NCBI GenBank assembly: GCA_949065595.1
Contig: CARSXK010000023.1
Span: 1 to 17,612 of the forward strand
Length of the DNA stretch: 17,612 bases
Direction of reading: 5' to 3'
Origin: UBA5026 sp949065595
GTDB taxonomy: Bacteria > Bacillota_I > Bacilli_A > RF39 > UBA660
This document shows, piece after piece, positions 1 through 6,635 of this stretch (its first letter is position 1; every line of letters begins with the position of its first letter). Below the pieces are notes generated by a model. That model did no database searches and was not told the DNA's origin. It saw only the letters and a program-made list of their open reading frames with translations. Made by a program: the position numbers and the translations under genes.

Positions 1-55
1 ACCTAGTATACCATTACTAAAGTTTTTTGTGTCTATATATCTATACTAACACCAA

Positions 56-649
56 CTACAATAAAACCTCCATATATTCACTTACCTTTTTTTCTATATT
101 CATTGCTCTAGCATATTTAGTAAGTTTACTTAAATTTTTATTTCTACTTTTGGCATAATCTTTTAATGCTTTAGAAAAAATTTCTGCGTCTATTTTATTT
201 TTATTTTTAATAATATCGCAAATTGTCCTTTCAATATCGTAAACTTTGATTTTCATTCCAAAAGGTGAAGTCATTTCTATAACACCTAAATCAAGTAGTT
301 CTCTTTTTACAAAATTAAGAATTAACTTTTTTTCCTTTTGTAATACTCCACTATATCCAAAAGGTAAAGTAACATTATATACTAATGGCGTACGATCAGA
401 TAGATTATGAAGATAAAGTGCAGTTGCCATTGAGAATCTAGCATTTTTACTTTTAGAAACAATTTTATAATATTCATCTTCTATATAATTAGGTAACCCA
501 TAATACCCTCTTGATATTCTTACTAATGTACCATTCTTAACCATATTTGTTAAAAATGTTTTATTGATTCCATTTTCTACTATTTCTTTAGTTGTAACAT
601 ATCCATTATTTTTTTCAACAATTTTTAAAATTTTATCATAAAAATCCAT
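56..649 (-). CDS. AbiEi-family type IV antitoxin / transcriptional regulator, apparently orphan
   Basis: The 197-residue protein has the layout of AbiEi antitoxins. An N-terminal winged helix-turn-helix spans about residues 5-50, including a segment that reads NGYVTTKEIVENGINKTFL. The AbiEi core follows, with SMATALYLHNLSDRTP around 73-88 and a YDIERTICDIIKNKNKID stretch around 137-154. AbiEi proteins repress their own promoter and counter AbiEii, a nucleotidyltransferase toxin normally encoded immediately downstream. Only 55 bases are visible downstream, and no toxin start codon or SD-led reading frame appears there, so the gene looks orphan within the limits of the window. The ATG is supported by an AAAGGA Shine-Dalgarno about 10 bases upstream. 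The frame is full length and undamaged, unlike most neighbours up to 3 kb. The family call is from remembered motifs; repression of its own promoter is inferred from the family. Confidence 0.85.
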   Translation of the reverse strand: MDFYDKILKIVEKNNGYVTTKEIVENGINKTFLTNMVKNGTLVRISRGYYGLPNYIEDEYYKIVSKSKNARFSMATALYLHNLSDRTPLVYNVTLPFGYSGVLQKEKKLILNFVKRELLDLGVIEMTSPFGMKIKVYDIERTICDIIKNKNKIDAEIFSKALKDYAKSRNKNLSKLTKYARAMNIEKKVSEYMEVLL

Positions 650-675
650 TTTAGTTCATTTCCTTTCTAACTAAA

Positions 676-704
676 ATTATAATATTTATTCGTTAAAAAG
701 TAAA
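676..704 (-). promoter_or_regulatory. Sigma-A type promoter of the abiEi-like gene
   Basis: On the minus strand there is a -35 TTTACT (699-704), a 17-base spacer and a perfect -10 TATAAT (676-681), 27 bases upstream of the ATG. AbiEi regulators usually bind their own promoter, so operator sites are expected here, but I do not see a clear inverted repeat over it. Confidence 0.7.
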
Positions 705-731
705 TATATTTTAAAGATTTTTTTATGTATC

Positions 732-766
732 AAGGTTATTTCTTGAATTTTGAAATAACCTTTTTT
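732..766 (+). terminator. Rho-independent terminator, plus-strand orientation
   Basis: An 11-bp perfect stem (732-742 with 752-762, AAGGTTATTTC against its complement) encloses a 9-base loop. It is followed on the plus strand by a short T run to 766. The minus-strand side has no U-tract, so it would stop rightward transcription. No plus-strand gene is visible between it and the left edge, so it is probably left over from a lost gene or serves as insulation. Confidence 0.6.
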
Positions 767-821
767 ATTTTAAAACATAAGACTGCTATTCCTATACTTA
801 ACTTTATCAATGATAATATCA

Positions 822-1012
822 TTATTCTACCTTAAAATAATTGAATTGTGATGACTTACTCCATTCATAAGCACTCCACAAATCGGTTTTATCACTAGCA
901 GGATCAACGATATTTACATTATTACCGTCAACTCCAAGTATCGCTACCCAATGTTGATTTCCCGGCGTTGCACCTTTTACTTCGATAGTTAGATAAAAAC
1001 CTAAATTAAGGT
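822..1012 (-). pseudogene. C-terminal remnant of a C39-like (papain-fold) cysteine peptidase
   Basis: Translating the minus strand with a TAA stop at 822-824 gives about 62 open residues with no start codon. They include NQHWVAILGV and then NIVDPASDKTDLW. This His...Asp spacing is typical of the second half of C39/papain-like peptidases, where the His and Asp of the catalytic triad lie in HWVAI and VDPAS-type motifs. Such peptidases are common in conjugative elements and phages of Firmicutes. The N-terminal half, with the catalytic Cys, is missing. The coding frame runs straight into parB-like sequence at about 1008-1016, which marks a deletion junction. The peptidase assignment is inferred from these motifs. 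The breakage is seen directly, since the frame lacks a start and abuts an unrelated gene. Confidence 0.5.
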
Positions 1013-1282
1013 ATTGCTTCTATGTCCAGAAATCATTTGATACTTTCCGTTTGGAAGTGGTCTAACAAGTACAGGTAATAATACACCATAATCTCTTATA
1101 CTTTGTGCCATTTCTTGCATTTCTTCATTCACAATTACTTTAAATGGGTGATTTGGGAAGTCTTGAATATCTGTTAGTGCTATATCAACAACTTTTTCTA
1201 AACTACTATCTTGTCGTCCTTGTTTTGTTGTAAATAAATCATCTAACTTTGGCAACGGTATTTTTATATCGGTCTTTGCCAC
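1001..1282 (-). pseudogene. Truncated ParB/Spo0J-like nuclease-domain protein
   Basis: A GTG at 1282 is preceded by a near-perfect SD, AAAGGAGGTG, 8 bases upstream. This start is better supported than the longer in-frame ATG at 1348. The protein opens VAKTDIKIPLPKLDDLF, typical of ParB proteins from conjugative and plasmid-like elements. It continues through the ParB N-terminal domain (VIVNEEMQEMAQSIRDYGVL, then MISGHRS). The GHRR-type motif is reached, but after SGHRS the sequence diverges and stops within five codons. The helix-turn-helix and dimerisation regions are absent. ParB normally binds centromere-like sites and works with ParA in partitioning. Its start overlaps the end of the ParA remnant, the usual parA-parB coupling. 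It is dead as a partition protein. Confidence 0.75.
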
Positions 1283-1612
1283 TTTCAGGCACCTCCTTTG
1301 CAAATGAAGAATATGCGTCTGCCACTTTGCTATTTTTGTCATACTCAAAAATACTATTTCCAGTAGAAGTTGCTTCTGCTGTTTTTATTGCAAAAGGTAT
1401 TTGTGTATCATAAAACTTAACTGCACTTCCATAATTTTCTTGTAGTTGTGTTCTCATTTCTTTTGATAAATTAGTTCTCTTATCTACTAGAGTAATTAAA
1501 ACGCCATCTACTCTTAATTTAGGATTGATTTTATTTCTTACTTTACCAACAGTCTTTAATAATTAGTCATTCCCATAGCAGAAAGATATTGACTTTGCAT
1601 TGCGACATATAT
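1239..1612 (-). pseudogene. C-terminal half of a ParA/Soj-type partition ATPase, with a frameshift
   Basis: Two adjacent frames together give a ParA C-terminal half. Upstream of about 1565 the minus strand reads YVAMQSQYLSAMGMT. Downstream, in the next frame, it reads LLKTVGKVRNKINPKLRVDG, then FYDTQIPFAIKTAEA and KVADAYSSFAKEV. The step between the frames fits loss of one base at about 1564-1565, in what would have been an ACT-CAA pair. The Walker A and B parts are missing because the 5' half has been deleted. A stop at 1622-1624 closes the frame on that side, and unrelated sequence joins there. The ParB remnant begins inside its 3' end. ParA ATPases drive plasmid and integrative-element segregation, so this marks a former mobile or plasmid-like element. 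Confidence 0.75.
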
Positions 1613-1630
1613 CTTTAAACTCTAGCCACT

Positions 1631-1909
1631 CTATAAAAATAAAATGACTATGTATGGGCATAAAAAAAGAACTTCTGCAGTCTTATCAGTTTCAGGAAAT
1701 CTAATTCTTACTAATTTTACATTTACTTTAAATATATAAGGATTCTTTGTCTTTATTAAAAACGCCAATATTCTTTCATTACTAGGTTTTCTTCTGTCTA
1801 TTTTTATATCTGTTATTTCATCCACATCTTCTAATTTTACATCATCAAGATTTACATTTCTACAACGTTCTAATTTTTCTGCTAATTCTTCAATATTATA
1901 TTTATTCAT
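1631..1909 (-). pseudogene. DUF6870-like small protein, N-terminal part intact, C-terminus replaced
   Basis: The start is the ATG at 1909 (MNKYNIEELAEKLERC), preceded by a GGAG SD nine bases upstream. The longer in-frame ATG at 1945 has no such support. The visible protein resembles the small DUF6870 family of Firmicute mobile elements, with the signature RKPSNERILAFLIKTKNPY followed by a short beta-rich tail. After TDKTAE the normal ending is lost and replaced by an unrelated hydrophobic tail (VLFLCPYIVILFL). Comparison with the second copy near 3820-3963, which keeps a TAEDCLTNVLKNLY ending, shows that about 15 residues are missing. Function of the family is unknown. The family name is from memory and should be checked. 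The truncation is directly visible by comparing the two copies. Confidence 0.6.
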
Positions 1910-1953
1910 AAAATCACACTCCAAATTAATTATAAATTTAAACACAATTAATG

Positions 1954-2049
1954 TTAAATGTGTAATTTTTTATAGGAGGTTGCAACAACGTAATCATCTT
2001 TATAATTTCTATTATAAAGATCATCAAAATTATTATATTTATTCTTCAT
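1954..2049 (-). CDS. Very short ORF overlapping the end of the DinD-like gene
   Basis: A 31-codon frame starts MKNKYNNFDDLYNRNYKDD and ends at TAA 1954-1956. Its ATG overlaps the last codons of the preceding DinD-like frame (out of phase), the kind of overlap seen in translationally coupled operons. The composition (Asn, Tyr, Asp, Lys) looks like real coding sequence from this genome. It may be a tiny gene or the truncated 5' end of a larger one, since it is followed by the rearranged DUF6870 copy. I do not recognise a family. Confidence 0.3.
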   Translation of the reverse strand: MKNKYNNFDDLYNRNYKDDYVVATSYKKLHI

Positions 2050-2907
2050 TTATATCTTCTTTTTTATCCTTTATTAATTTCTCATCTATATACTCATAAT
2101 TCAAAAAGTTTTTGTTACTTATGACTGTTCTACCTAATTCTTTTTCTAAATTATCTCTAGTTATTTTAGCAATATTACCACCTCGTTTGGCAATTTCTTT
2201 ATTTTGTTTTAAACCATATGGTTTATGCTCTTTAGCAAGTTCTCTTGTAGCAATTTCACCTAAATCAGTTAGTGCTACTTCTATGTCTGTCATATTATCT
2301 CTTAAAGATTCTTTTCGTAACCCCTTAAACTCTTTATACTCACTTGCTTTCATCCCAGACCAAGATTTATAAATTTCATTTGTAAGTATACCATATTCAT
2401 AGTCTTTTGCTATTCCTGATTCTTTCCATACATCAGTAAGTTTAAATCTATCTACTATTCCAGTAAGTCTTGCTTTTATCCATTTATCATCATATCCACG
2501 GTTTCGATAATATTCTACTGCTCTATTAATCCAATCTCTGGATCAAATACTTCATCAATTCTTTCACTCCCTAAAGATGCTAACCATAATTTAAAAGGTT
2601 CTGCTTTGGGACTAGGAACTGATTCTATAAGTCTTAAAATTCCTTTCATATCAAGAACATCCTGATTATAAAATTTACCATCCTTTGATTTTAATTTCAG
2701 TTGTCCGATTTTTTCGGACAACTCACTTCCTTCATTTTCTAGCTTTTTCTTTAAATCATTCCAATATTTACGTGGTCTGTCTGATTTAGTTAAAGCAACA
2801 ATAACATCAATAACACTAAAATAATATTCTTCTTTTTCATTGTCCCAAATGCTTCTTATTTCGTCACCTTCAAATAGATTTGAAATTGTTTCTAATTTAT
2901 TATTCAA
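2039..2907 (-). pseudogene. dinD-like: DinD / BRO-N family protein split by a single-base frameshift
   Basis: Two frames join into one DinD-like protein. The 5' part (to about 2530) holds the BRO-N domain: EIRSIWDNEKEEYYFSVIDV, a KYWNDLKKKL segment, and ESVPSPKAEPFKLWLASLG, a hallmark of DinD proteins. The 3' part (from about 2528) continues RAVEYYRNRGYDDKWIKARL, then SEYKEFKGLRKESLRDNMTD and KEIAKRGGNIAK, the conserved DinD C-terminus. The switch fits loss of one base at about 2528, where GL-DRA should be read. The likely start is TTG at 2907 (MNNKLETIS), 7 bases after an AGAAGGTG SD; the GTG at 2916 lies inside that SD. BRO/DinD proteins are DNA-damage-linked or antirepressor-like factors common in phages and integrative elements. 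The frame step could also be a sequencing error. Confidence 0.8.
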
Positions 2908-2933
2908 ATTTAACACCTTCTTTCTTATTTTAA

Positions 2934-3011
2934 TTAGGGGTTACAATAAATCGTAATCAACCATTTTATATTTGCCTGATTTTGTCTATTATTGTTTTCC
3001 ATATATTTCAT
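2934..3011 (-). CDS. Possible tiny ORF between the HD hydrolase and dinD-like genes
   Basis: A 25-codon frame (MKYMENNNRQNQANIKWLIT...) begins 6 bases after the HD gene stop and is preceded by an AAAAGGAA SD that overlaps the end of that gene. It ends at TAA 2934-2936. No homology is recognised. It may be translated, be a remnant, or be chance. Confidence 0.2.
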   Translation of the reverse strand: MKYMENNNRQNQANIKWLITIYCNP

Positions 3012-3017
3012 TTCCTT

Positions 3018-3803
3018 TTATTTTGTGTCTTTTTTACCTATATAATTATTCATTATGCTTCTAACATTTTCCATTCTTTTTTGTGTTTCTAAATGGTTAT
3101 AGTTAAATCTATCTATTAATAAATTAATATAATCATTATTTTTAACAATTTCATAAGATTCTTTAAAGTTCAAATCAAACACAAAAGCTAATACACAACA
3201 CCAATAGTCTAGTACTGTTTCTCTATCATGAATGTTTACACATTTTTCTTTTTTTATTGTTTCATAAACTTTATCAGATAATGTTGAATTTTCCATATCA
3301 TTTTTGTCTTTCACTTTTCCAGGAAATATTGCTTCTATTTTTTCTTCTTTTTTTACTCTGAAGTTATCTAACTTATCAGCATCTCTTATTATTTTCGAAT
3401 GCAATAAGCTTCTTTCGTTTAATCCTTCTTTAATAGCGAATCTACTATGATTATCAATTGCATTTTTTATTATTTCGTCATAGCTGTCATCTTCAATAAA
3501 ATTTCTTATTAAATTATCCTCAAATAGCATTTTAACTCCATATGAAGCATGATCAAATTTAACACTATCAAATTGTTTTAGGAAAGTAATTTCCTCAAAT
3601 CTGCCAATATCGTGCAATAGTGCTATTAATTCGGCTAAATTTATATCTTCCTCAGATAAATTTAATTTAATTGCAATATTTTTAGCATACTTTACGACAT
3701 GATAAGTATGATTTACTTTTAATTCAAAACCTAATTGATTTTTATCGTTATATTTTTCTAAAAAGCTTTTAAATGAATTTCTAGATTTTTGTATATCAAT
3801 CAT
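3018..3803 (-). CDS. HD-domain metal-dependent phosphohydrolase, intact
   Basis: The 261-residue protein carries the HD superfamily metal-binding set: H32 (in VNHTYHV), H64-D65 (ALLHDIGRFEE), a further His at 119 (IDNHSRF), and D141/D143 (IRDADKLDN). This is the pattern of stand-alone HD phosphohydrolases that act on nucleotides or phosphoesters. The helical C-terminal third (about 175-261) has no recognised motif. The substrate cannot be told from sequence. The ATG has a GAAGGAG SD nine bases upstream, and the gene sits 16 bases after the end of a DUF6870-like remnant, in operon-like spacing. It is one of only two undamaged genes in the left 3.9 kb, so it may still be under selection or be a recent arrival. 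It is followed by the broken dinD-like gene. Confidence 0.85.
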   Translation of the reverse strand: MIDIQKSRNSFKSFLEKYNDKNQLGFELKVNHTYHVVKYAKNIAIKLNLSEEDINLAELIALLHDIGRFEEITFLKQFDSVKFDHASYGVKMLFEDNLIRNFIEDDSYDEIIKNAIDNHSRFAIKEGLNERSLLHSKIIRDADKLDNFRVKKEEKIEAIFPGKVKDKNDMENSTLSDKVYETIKKEKCVNIHDRETVLDYWCCVLAFVFDLNFKESYEIVKNNDYINLLIDRFNYNHLETQKRMENVRSIMNNYIGKKDTK

Positions 3804-3819
3804 ATTTTGTCACTCCTTC

Positions 3820-3963
3820 TTACCTATATAAGTTTTTCAATACATTCGTAAGACAATCTTCGGCAGTGAAATTGCTATTTTCTGAAAAAATCATTCTAAC
3901 TAATTTCCCATTTACTTTAAATATATATGGATTTTTTACTTTAATTAAAAAAACTAATATTCT
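3820..3963 (-). pseudogene. DUF6870-like remnant, C-terminal part only
   Basis: The minus strand reads RILVFLIKVKNPYIFKVNGK, then VRMIFSENSN and TAEDCLTNVLKNLYR, ending at TAA 3820-3822. It matches the DUF6870-like gene at 1631-1909 over about 35 residues (roughly 70-75% identical by eye), but it starts inside the family core. Its 5' half is missing: upstream of about 3963 the sequence is the 3' end of the 580-residue coiled-coil gene. The stop codon of that gene (3954-3956) lies within this remnant, so the two overlap by about ten bases. This marks the right-hand edge of the decayed island. Its stop leads directly into the SD of the HD gene. Confidence 0.6.
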
Positions 3964-5696
3964 TTTTTTAATACCTTTTGATACTTTTGTTTCATTTGAA
4001 TAAGCTTATCTTGATTCATATGAAGACTTTGGGATTTTGCCAATATTTGATTTTCTAATATGGTAACTTGTGTTAATAGATTTTCTATTTCAACAGGATA
4101 CAATGATTGGTATTGAATAATAATATTTTCTCGTATTTGTTGGAGTTCCAAATAAGAATCCGTTAAATGATTTTGGATTGCTGCTAGACAATCCTGTTTA
4201 TTTTTAATATCGGTAATAAGATTTTGACCTGTTTCATAAATTGCTTCATTTCCTACAATCAATTGTCGCATAGAACGAATCCGATTATGCACCAAAATAG
4301 AGCTTGTAAGTATTCCTGTTAGTTTATTTTTAAAAAATGTAAGTGGTATAAGACATACTGCTGTTGTAGAAATAAATCTTGACATCTTACCAAAAAAACC
4401 AGTTGGTTGTTTCCAAAATGATTCAAGTTGTATGTCCTTGATTTCTTCCATTTGCTGATTCAAATCATTTAAAACTCGTGATCGCAATTGTTTAAAGTCT
4501 CGCATATCTAAATAAGGTACTGGCTTTTTTTCTTCCTTTTTTCGGGCATTTGGCTCTTGTTTTTTCGTCTGATTTCTATGCTCTTTTTCCATCACAATTT
4601 TATCAATATTATCAATCAAAGCTTTACATTCCTCTTGTAACAATGTAATTGTCTTACTATTTTTAAGCAAATCATTTTTGTCTAAAGTATAATACTCCAT
4701 ATGATTTTTTAAATATTGAAATTCCTTTTCTTTAGAGATTTCTTCATATTCTTTTATCAAAAAATATAGCTGATTTATAATCCACAAAATAGAAGATTCT
4801 ATTTGATAGAGCTCTTTAGGTGTTTTGGATTGTTTGATTTTTTCTTTGAGTTTTTTTAAATTTTCTTTTTGTTTTTTTATCTTCTGATTGGCATCCATCA
4901 AATATTTTCTATATTTATCAATTGGCTCTAATTCACTTGAATCTGCTGCTTGCATTTTTTCTTGAACATTTATCACTTCTTTGGATACAACATCCCTATT
5001 AACCTTATCCCTTTCTATTTTTTCTTTTGGCTTTTTTATTTTCTTATTGGGTGAGATAATTATTTCACCTACTTTTGGTTGCTCATTACCCAATGGAATT
5101 TGTTGGAACGCTTTTATTTCTTTGTTTGGCTCGAGTTTGCATGAAGTATCCCTTTCTGATTGTGGATTTGGTTTTTGATTGACGAATTCTTTTCTAGGAT
5201 ATTTTTCTTTCTTTTTTTCATTTGCTGAAAATGCGACTTGTAAATCAGAATATTGTTGTTTGGCCAAAGCAATTTTTTGAATACCAATTTCCAACGCTTT
5301 TGTGACTGGAACCTTATTTTGTTTTTGGAATTCTATTTTCTTTTTTATTTCTTTTTCTTGCTGCAACAAATTTTGATAACAATCATGTAATTCCTCTTGT
5401 GTAGAAGCTGCTTCTAATGCTTCGATTTCCTGATCGATTTTCTTTCGTATCTTTTCTTCTTTTCCCTTTTTTTTAGGCTCCAATAAACTTAAAAATAAGC
5501 CCAAAAAGGAATATGCTAGAATCTGGAACAAATTGTATTTTTTTGTGACAGGTTGGATATAAATTCCTTGGTTTTGTTTTTCTTGTAAATATTGTTTCAA
5601 TTCCTGTTGTTCTTTTCTTTTCCTCTGTTCTTTTTTTCGTTTTCTCTGTAAGCGCCAAAAGCGAATACGATCTTTCAAACTACCCTTTTGTTCCAT
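3954..5696 (-). CDS. Long coiled-coil protein of unknown function, possibly membrane-associated
   Basis: The 580-residue protein is rich in Lys, Glu and Gln and I do not recognise a family. A strongly basic N-terminus (residues 8-35) is followed by a hydrophobic stretch at 55-73 (LFQILAYSFLGLFLSLL). Long coiled-coil or helical stretches span about 78-125, 262-380 and 480-578, with a disordered charged linker at about 160-250. A second hydrophobic region lies at about 441-468 (RFISTTAVCLIPLTFF and beyond), which could be a hairpin or a membrane-touching segment. With two weak membrane segments and coils it may act as an envelope or cytoskeletal scaffold, but that is inference. The ATG follows a weak GTGGTGA SD, and a promoter lies just upstream. 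It is separated from the SDR gene upstream by a terminator. Its 3' end abuts the decayed island. Confidence 0.75.
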   Translation of the reverse strand: MEQKGSLKDRIRFWRLQRKRKKEQRKRKEQQELKQYLQEKQNQGIYIQPVTKKYNLFQILAYSFLGLFLSLLEPKKKGKEEKIRKKIDQEIEALEAASTQEELHDCYQNLLQQEKEIKKKIEFQKQNKVPVTKALEIGIQKIALAKQQYSDLQVAFSANEKKKEKYPRKEFVNQKPNPQSERDTSCKLEPNKEIKAFQQIPLGNEQPKVGEIIISPNKKIKKPKEKIERDKVNRDVVSKEVINVQEKMQAADSSELEPIDKYRKYLMDANQKIKKQKENLKKLKEKIKQSKTPKELYQIESSILWIINQLYFLIKEYEEISKEKEFQYLKNHMEYYTLDKNDLLKNSKTITLLQEECKALIDNIDKIVMEKEHRNQTKKQEPNARKKEEKKPVPYLDMRDFKQLRSRVLNDLNQQMEEIKDIQLESFWKQPTGFFGKMSRFISTTAVCLIPLTFFKNKLTGILTSSILVHNRIRSMRQLIVGNEAIYETGQNLITDIKNKQDCLAAIQNHLTDSYLELQQIRENIIIQYQSLYPVEIENLLTQVTILENQILAKSQSLHMNQDKLIQMKQKYQKVLKKEY

Positions 5697-5713
5697 CTGG
5701 AATCACCACTTCC

Positions 5714-5742
5714 ATTATAGCACAAAAAAAAGCCTAAACCAA
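5714..5742 (-). promoter_or_regulatory. Promoter of the 580-residue coiled-coil gene
   Basis: On the minus strand a perfect -10 TATAAT (5714-5719) is preceded by TGC, giving an extended -10 (TGn). A poor -35 TTGGTT (5737-5742) sits 17 bases upstream. The expected start of transcription leaves only about ten bases of leader. The -35 side lies inside the terminator of the preceding SDR gene. Confidence 0.55.
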
Positions 5743-5751
5743 AGTTTATGC
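5724..5751 (-). terminator. Rho-independent terminator of the SDR gene, overlapping its stop codon
   Basis: On the minus strand GCATAAAC (5744-5751) pairs with GTTTAGGC (5732-5739) around a 4-base loop, with one mismatch, followed by eight T residues (5724-5731). The TAA stop of the dehydrogenase (5746-5748) lies within the 5' arm. Confidence 0.7.
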
Positions 5752-6531
5752 AAAGAAAATTAAGTACAGTTTGGCTCCAATCACTTGAAACATTGGAGCT
5801 CGATAAATCAATTTTACTTTGTTGGCTTCAATGGCTTTTAAAATTTGGTTTACAATGCTATTGAGGCTTTTCTTTTCTAGAATGCTGCAAACTAAATTCT
5901 CTCGTTTTTGAATTTTTGAAATTTGGTTTTGAAAGTAAGAATCCAGTTGCATCCATGTATATTTATTTTCTAACATCACTTGATTGAATCCTGTGTAATA
6001 AAGCCCTGGTTCGATTAAACAAACTTGTATATCTGTTTTTATATCTTTTAGCTCTAATGCAAGTGCCTCTGTCATTTTAATGATACTTGCTTTGGTAGCA
6101 CAGTAACTCCCTAAATAAGGAATTGGAATCAGACCAGCCAATGAGGCCATATTGATAATTTTACCTGTTTTCTTTTTCAACATTTTTTTAAGAACAATTT
6201 GAATAACTGTAAAATAAGAAAAGACATTGGTTTCAAAATTGGAACGTACAAGAGACATAGGAATTTCTGCTATACTACCACCTTCTCCAATGGCAGCATT
6301 GCTTACTAATATATCAATGTCTAACCTTTCCAATTGTTTCAAATCTTCTCTTTTGGTTACATCCAATTTCAAGCATGTAATGCTTTTATCTTCTGCGTAA
6401 TATTTTTTAACCATTTCTAATTGCTTTTCATTATGTACTGTTAAGTAGATATGATAATCTTTTTTCTTTAAGCGATCAATTACTGCAGCTTGTATTCCAC
6501 TGCGTGCACCTGTAAAAAGTATCGTTTTCAT
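5746..6531 (-). CDS. Short-chain dehydrogenase/reductase (classical SDR), 261 aa
   Basis: Classical SDR features are all visible, numbered from the chosen start: a TGARSGI cofactor loop (residues 7-13), NAA at 78-80, catalytic S130, Y143 and K147 (the YCATK form of YxxxK), and a PG after the active site (IEPGLYYTGF). These enzymes use NAD(P)H to reduce or oxidise carbonyl or hydroxyl groups; the substrate is unknown. The usual third Gly of TGxxxGIG is Gln here (GIQ), which is unusual. The start is taken as the second ATG (6531, MKTILFTGAR) because the AAAGGTG SD lies about 7 bases before it. It sits directly against the first ATG at 6537. The gene ends in its own terminator. The C-terminus ends in a hydrophobic stretch (GAKLYLIFFA), which could contact a membrane. 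Confidence 0.88.
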   Translation of the reverse strand: MKTILFTGARSGIQAAVIDRLKKKDYHIYLTVHNEKQLEMVKKYYAEDKSITCLKLDVTKREDLKQLERLDIDILVSNAAIGEGGSIAEIPMSLVRSNFETNVFSYFTVIQIVLKKMLKKKTGKIINMASLAGLIPIPYLGSYCATKASIIKMTEALALELKDIKTDIQVCLIEPGLYYTGFNQVMLENKYTWMQLDSYFQNQISKIQKRENLVCSILEKKSLNSIVNQILKAIEANKVKLIYRAPMFQVIGAKLYLIFFA

Positions 6532-6635
6532 TGCCATTCACCTTTTATTAATATGTGGAGGAATTAAGGCTTTTTATACAATTTTTAACTTTACTTGATA
6601 TTCACTTATTCTATATTTCGGTTTGGTATAAATTT

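Noticed and set aside
1..45. Possible start of a downstream gene or AbiEii toxin at the left edge
   Set aside because: One minus-strand frame is open to the edge (YRYIDTKNFSNGILG) but has no start codon or SD and no toxin-like motif; too short to call.
1613..1664. Minus-strand MPIHSHFIFIEWLEFK peptide between the DUF6870-like and parA remnants
   Set aside because: It spans two rearrangement junctions and then reads parA sequence in the wrong frame, so it is not a supported gene.
2112..2372. Plus-strand 86-residue Leu/Ser-rich frame
   Set aside because: It lies wholly antisense to the conserved C-terminal part of the dinD-like gene.
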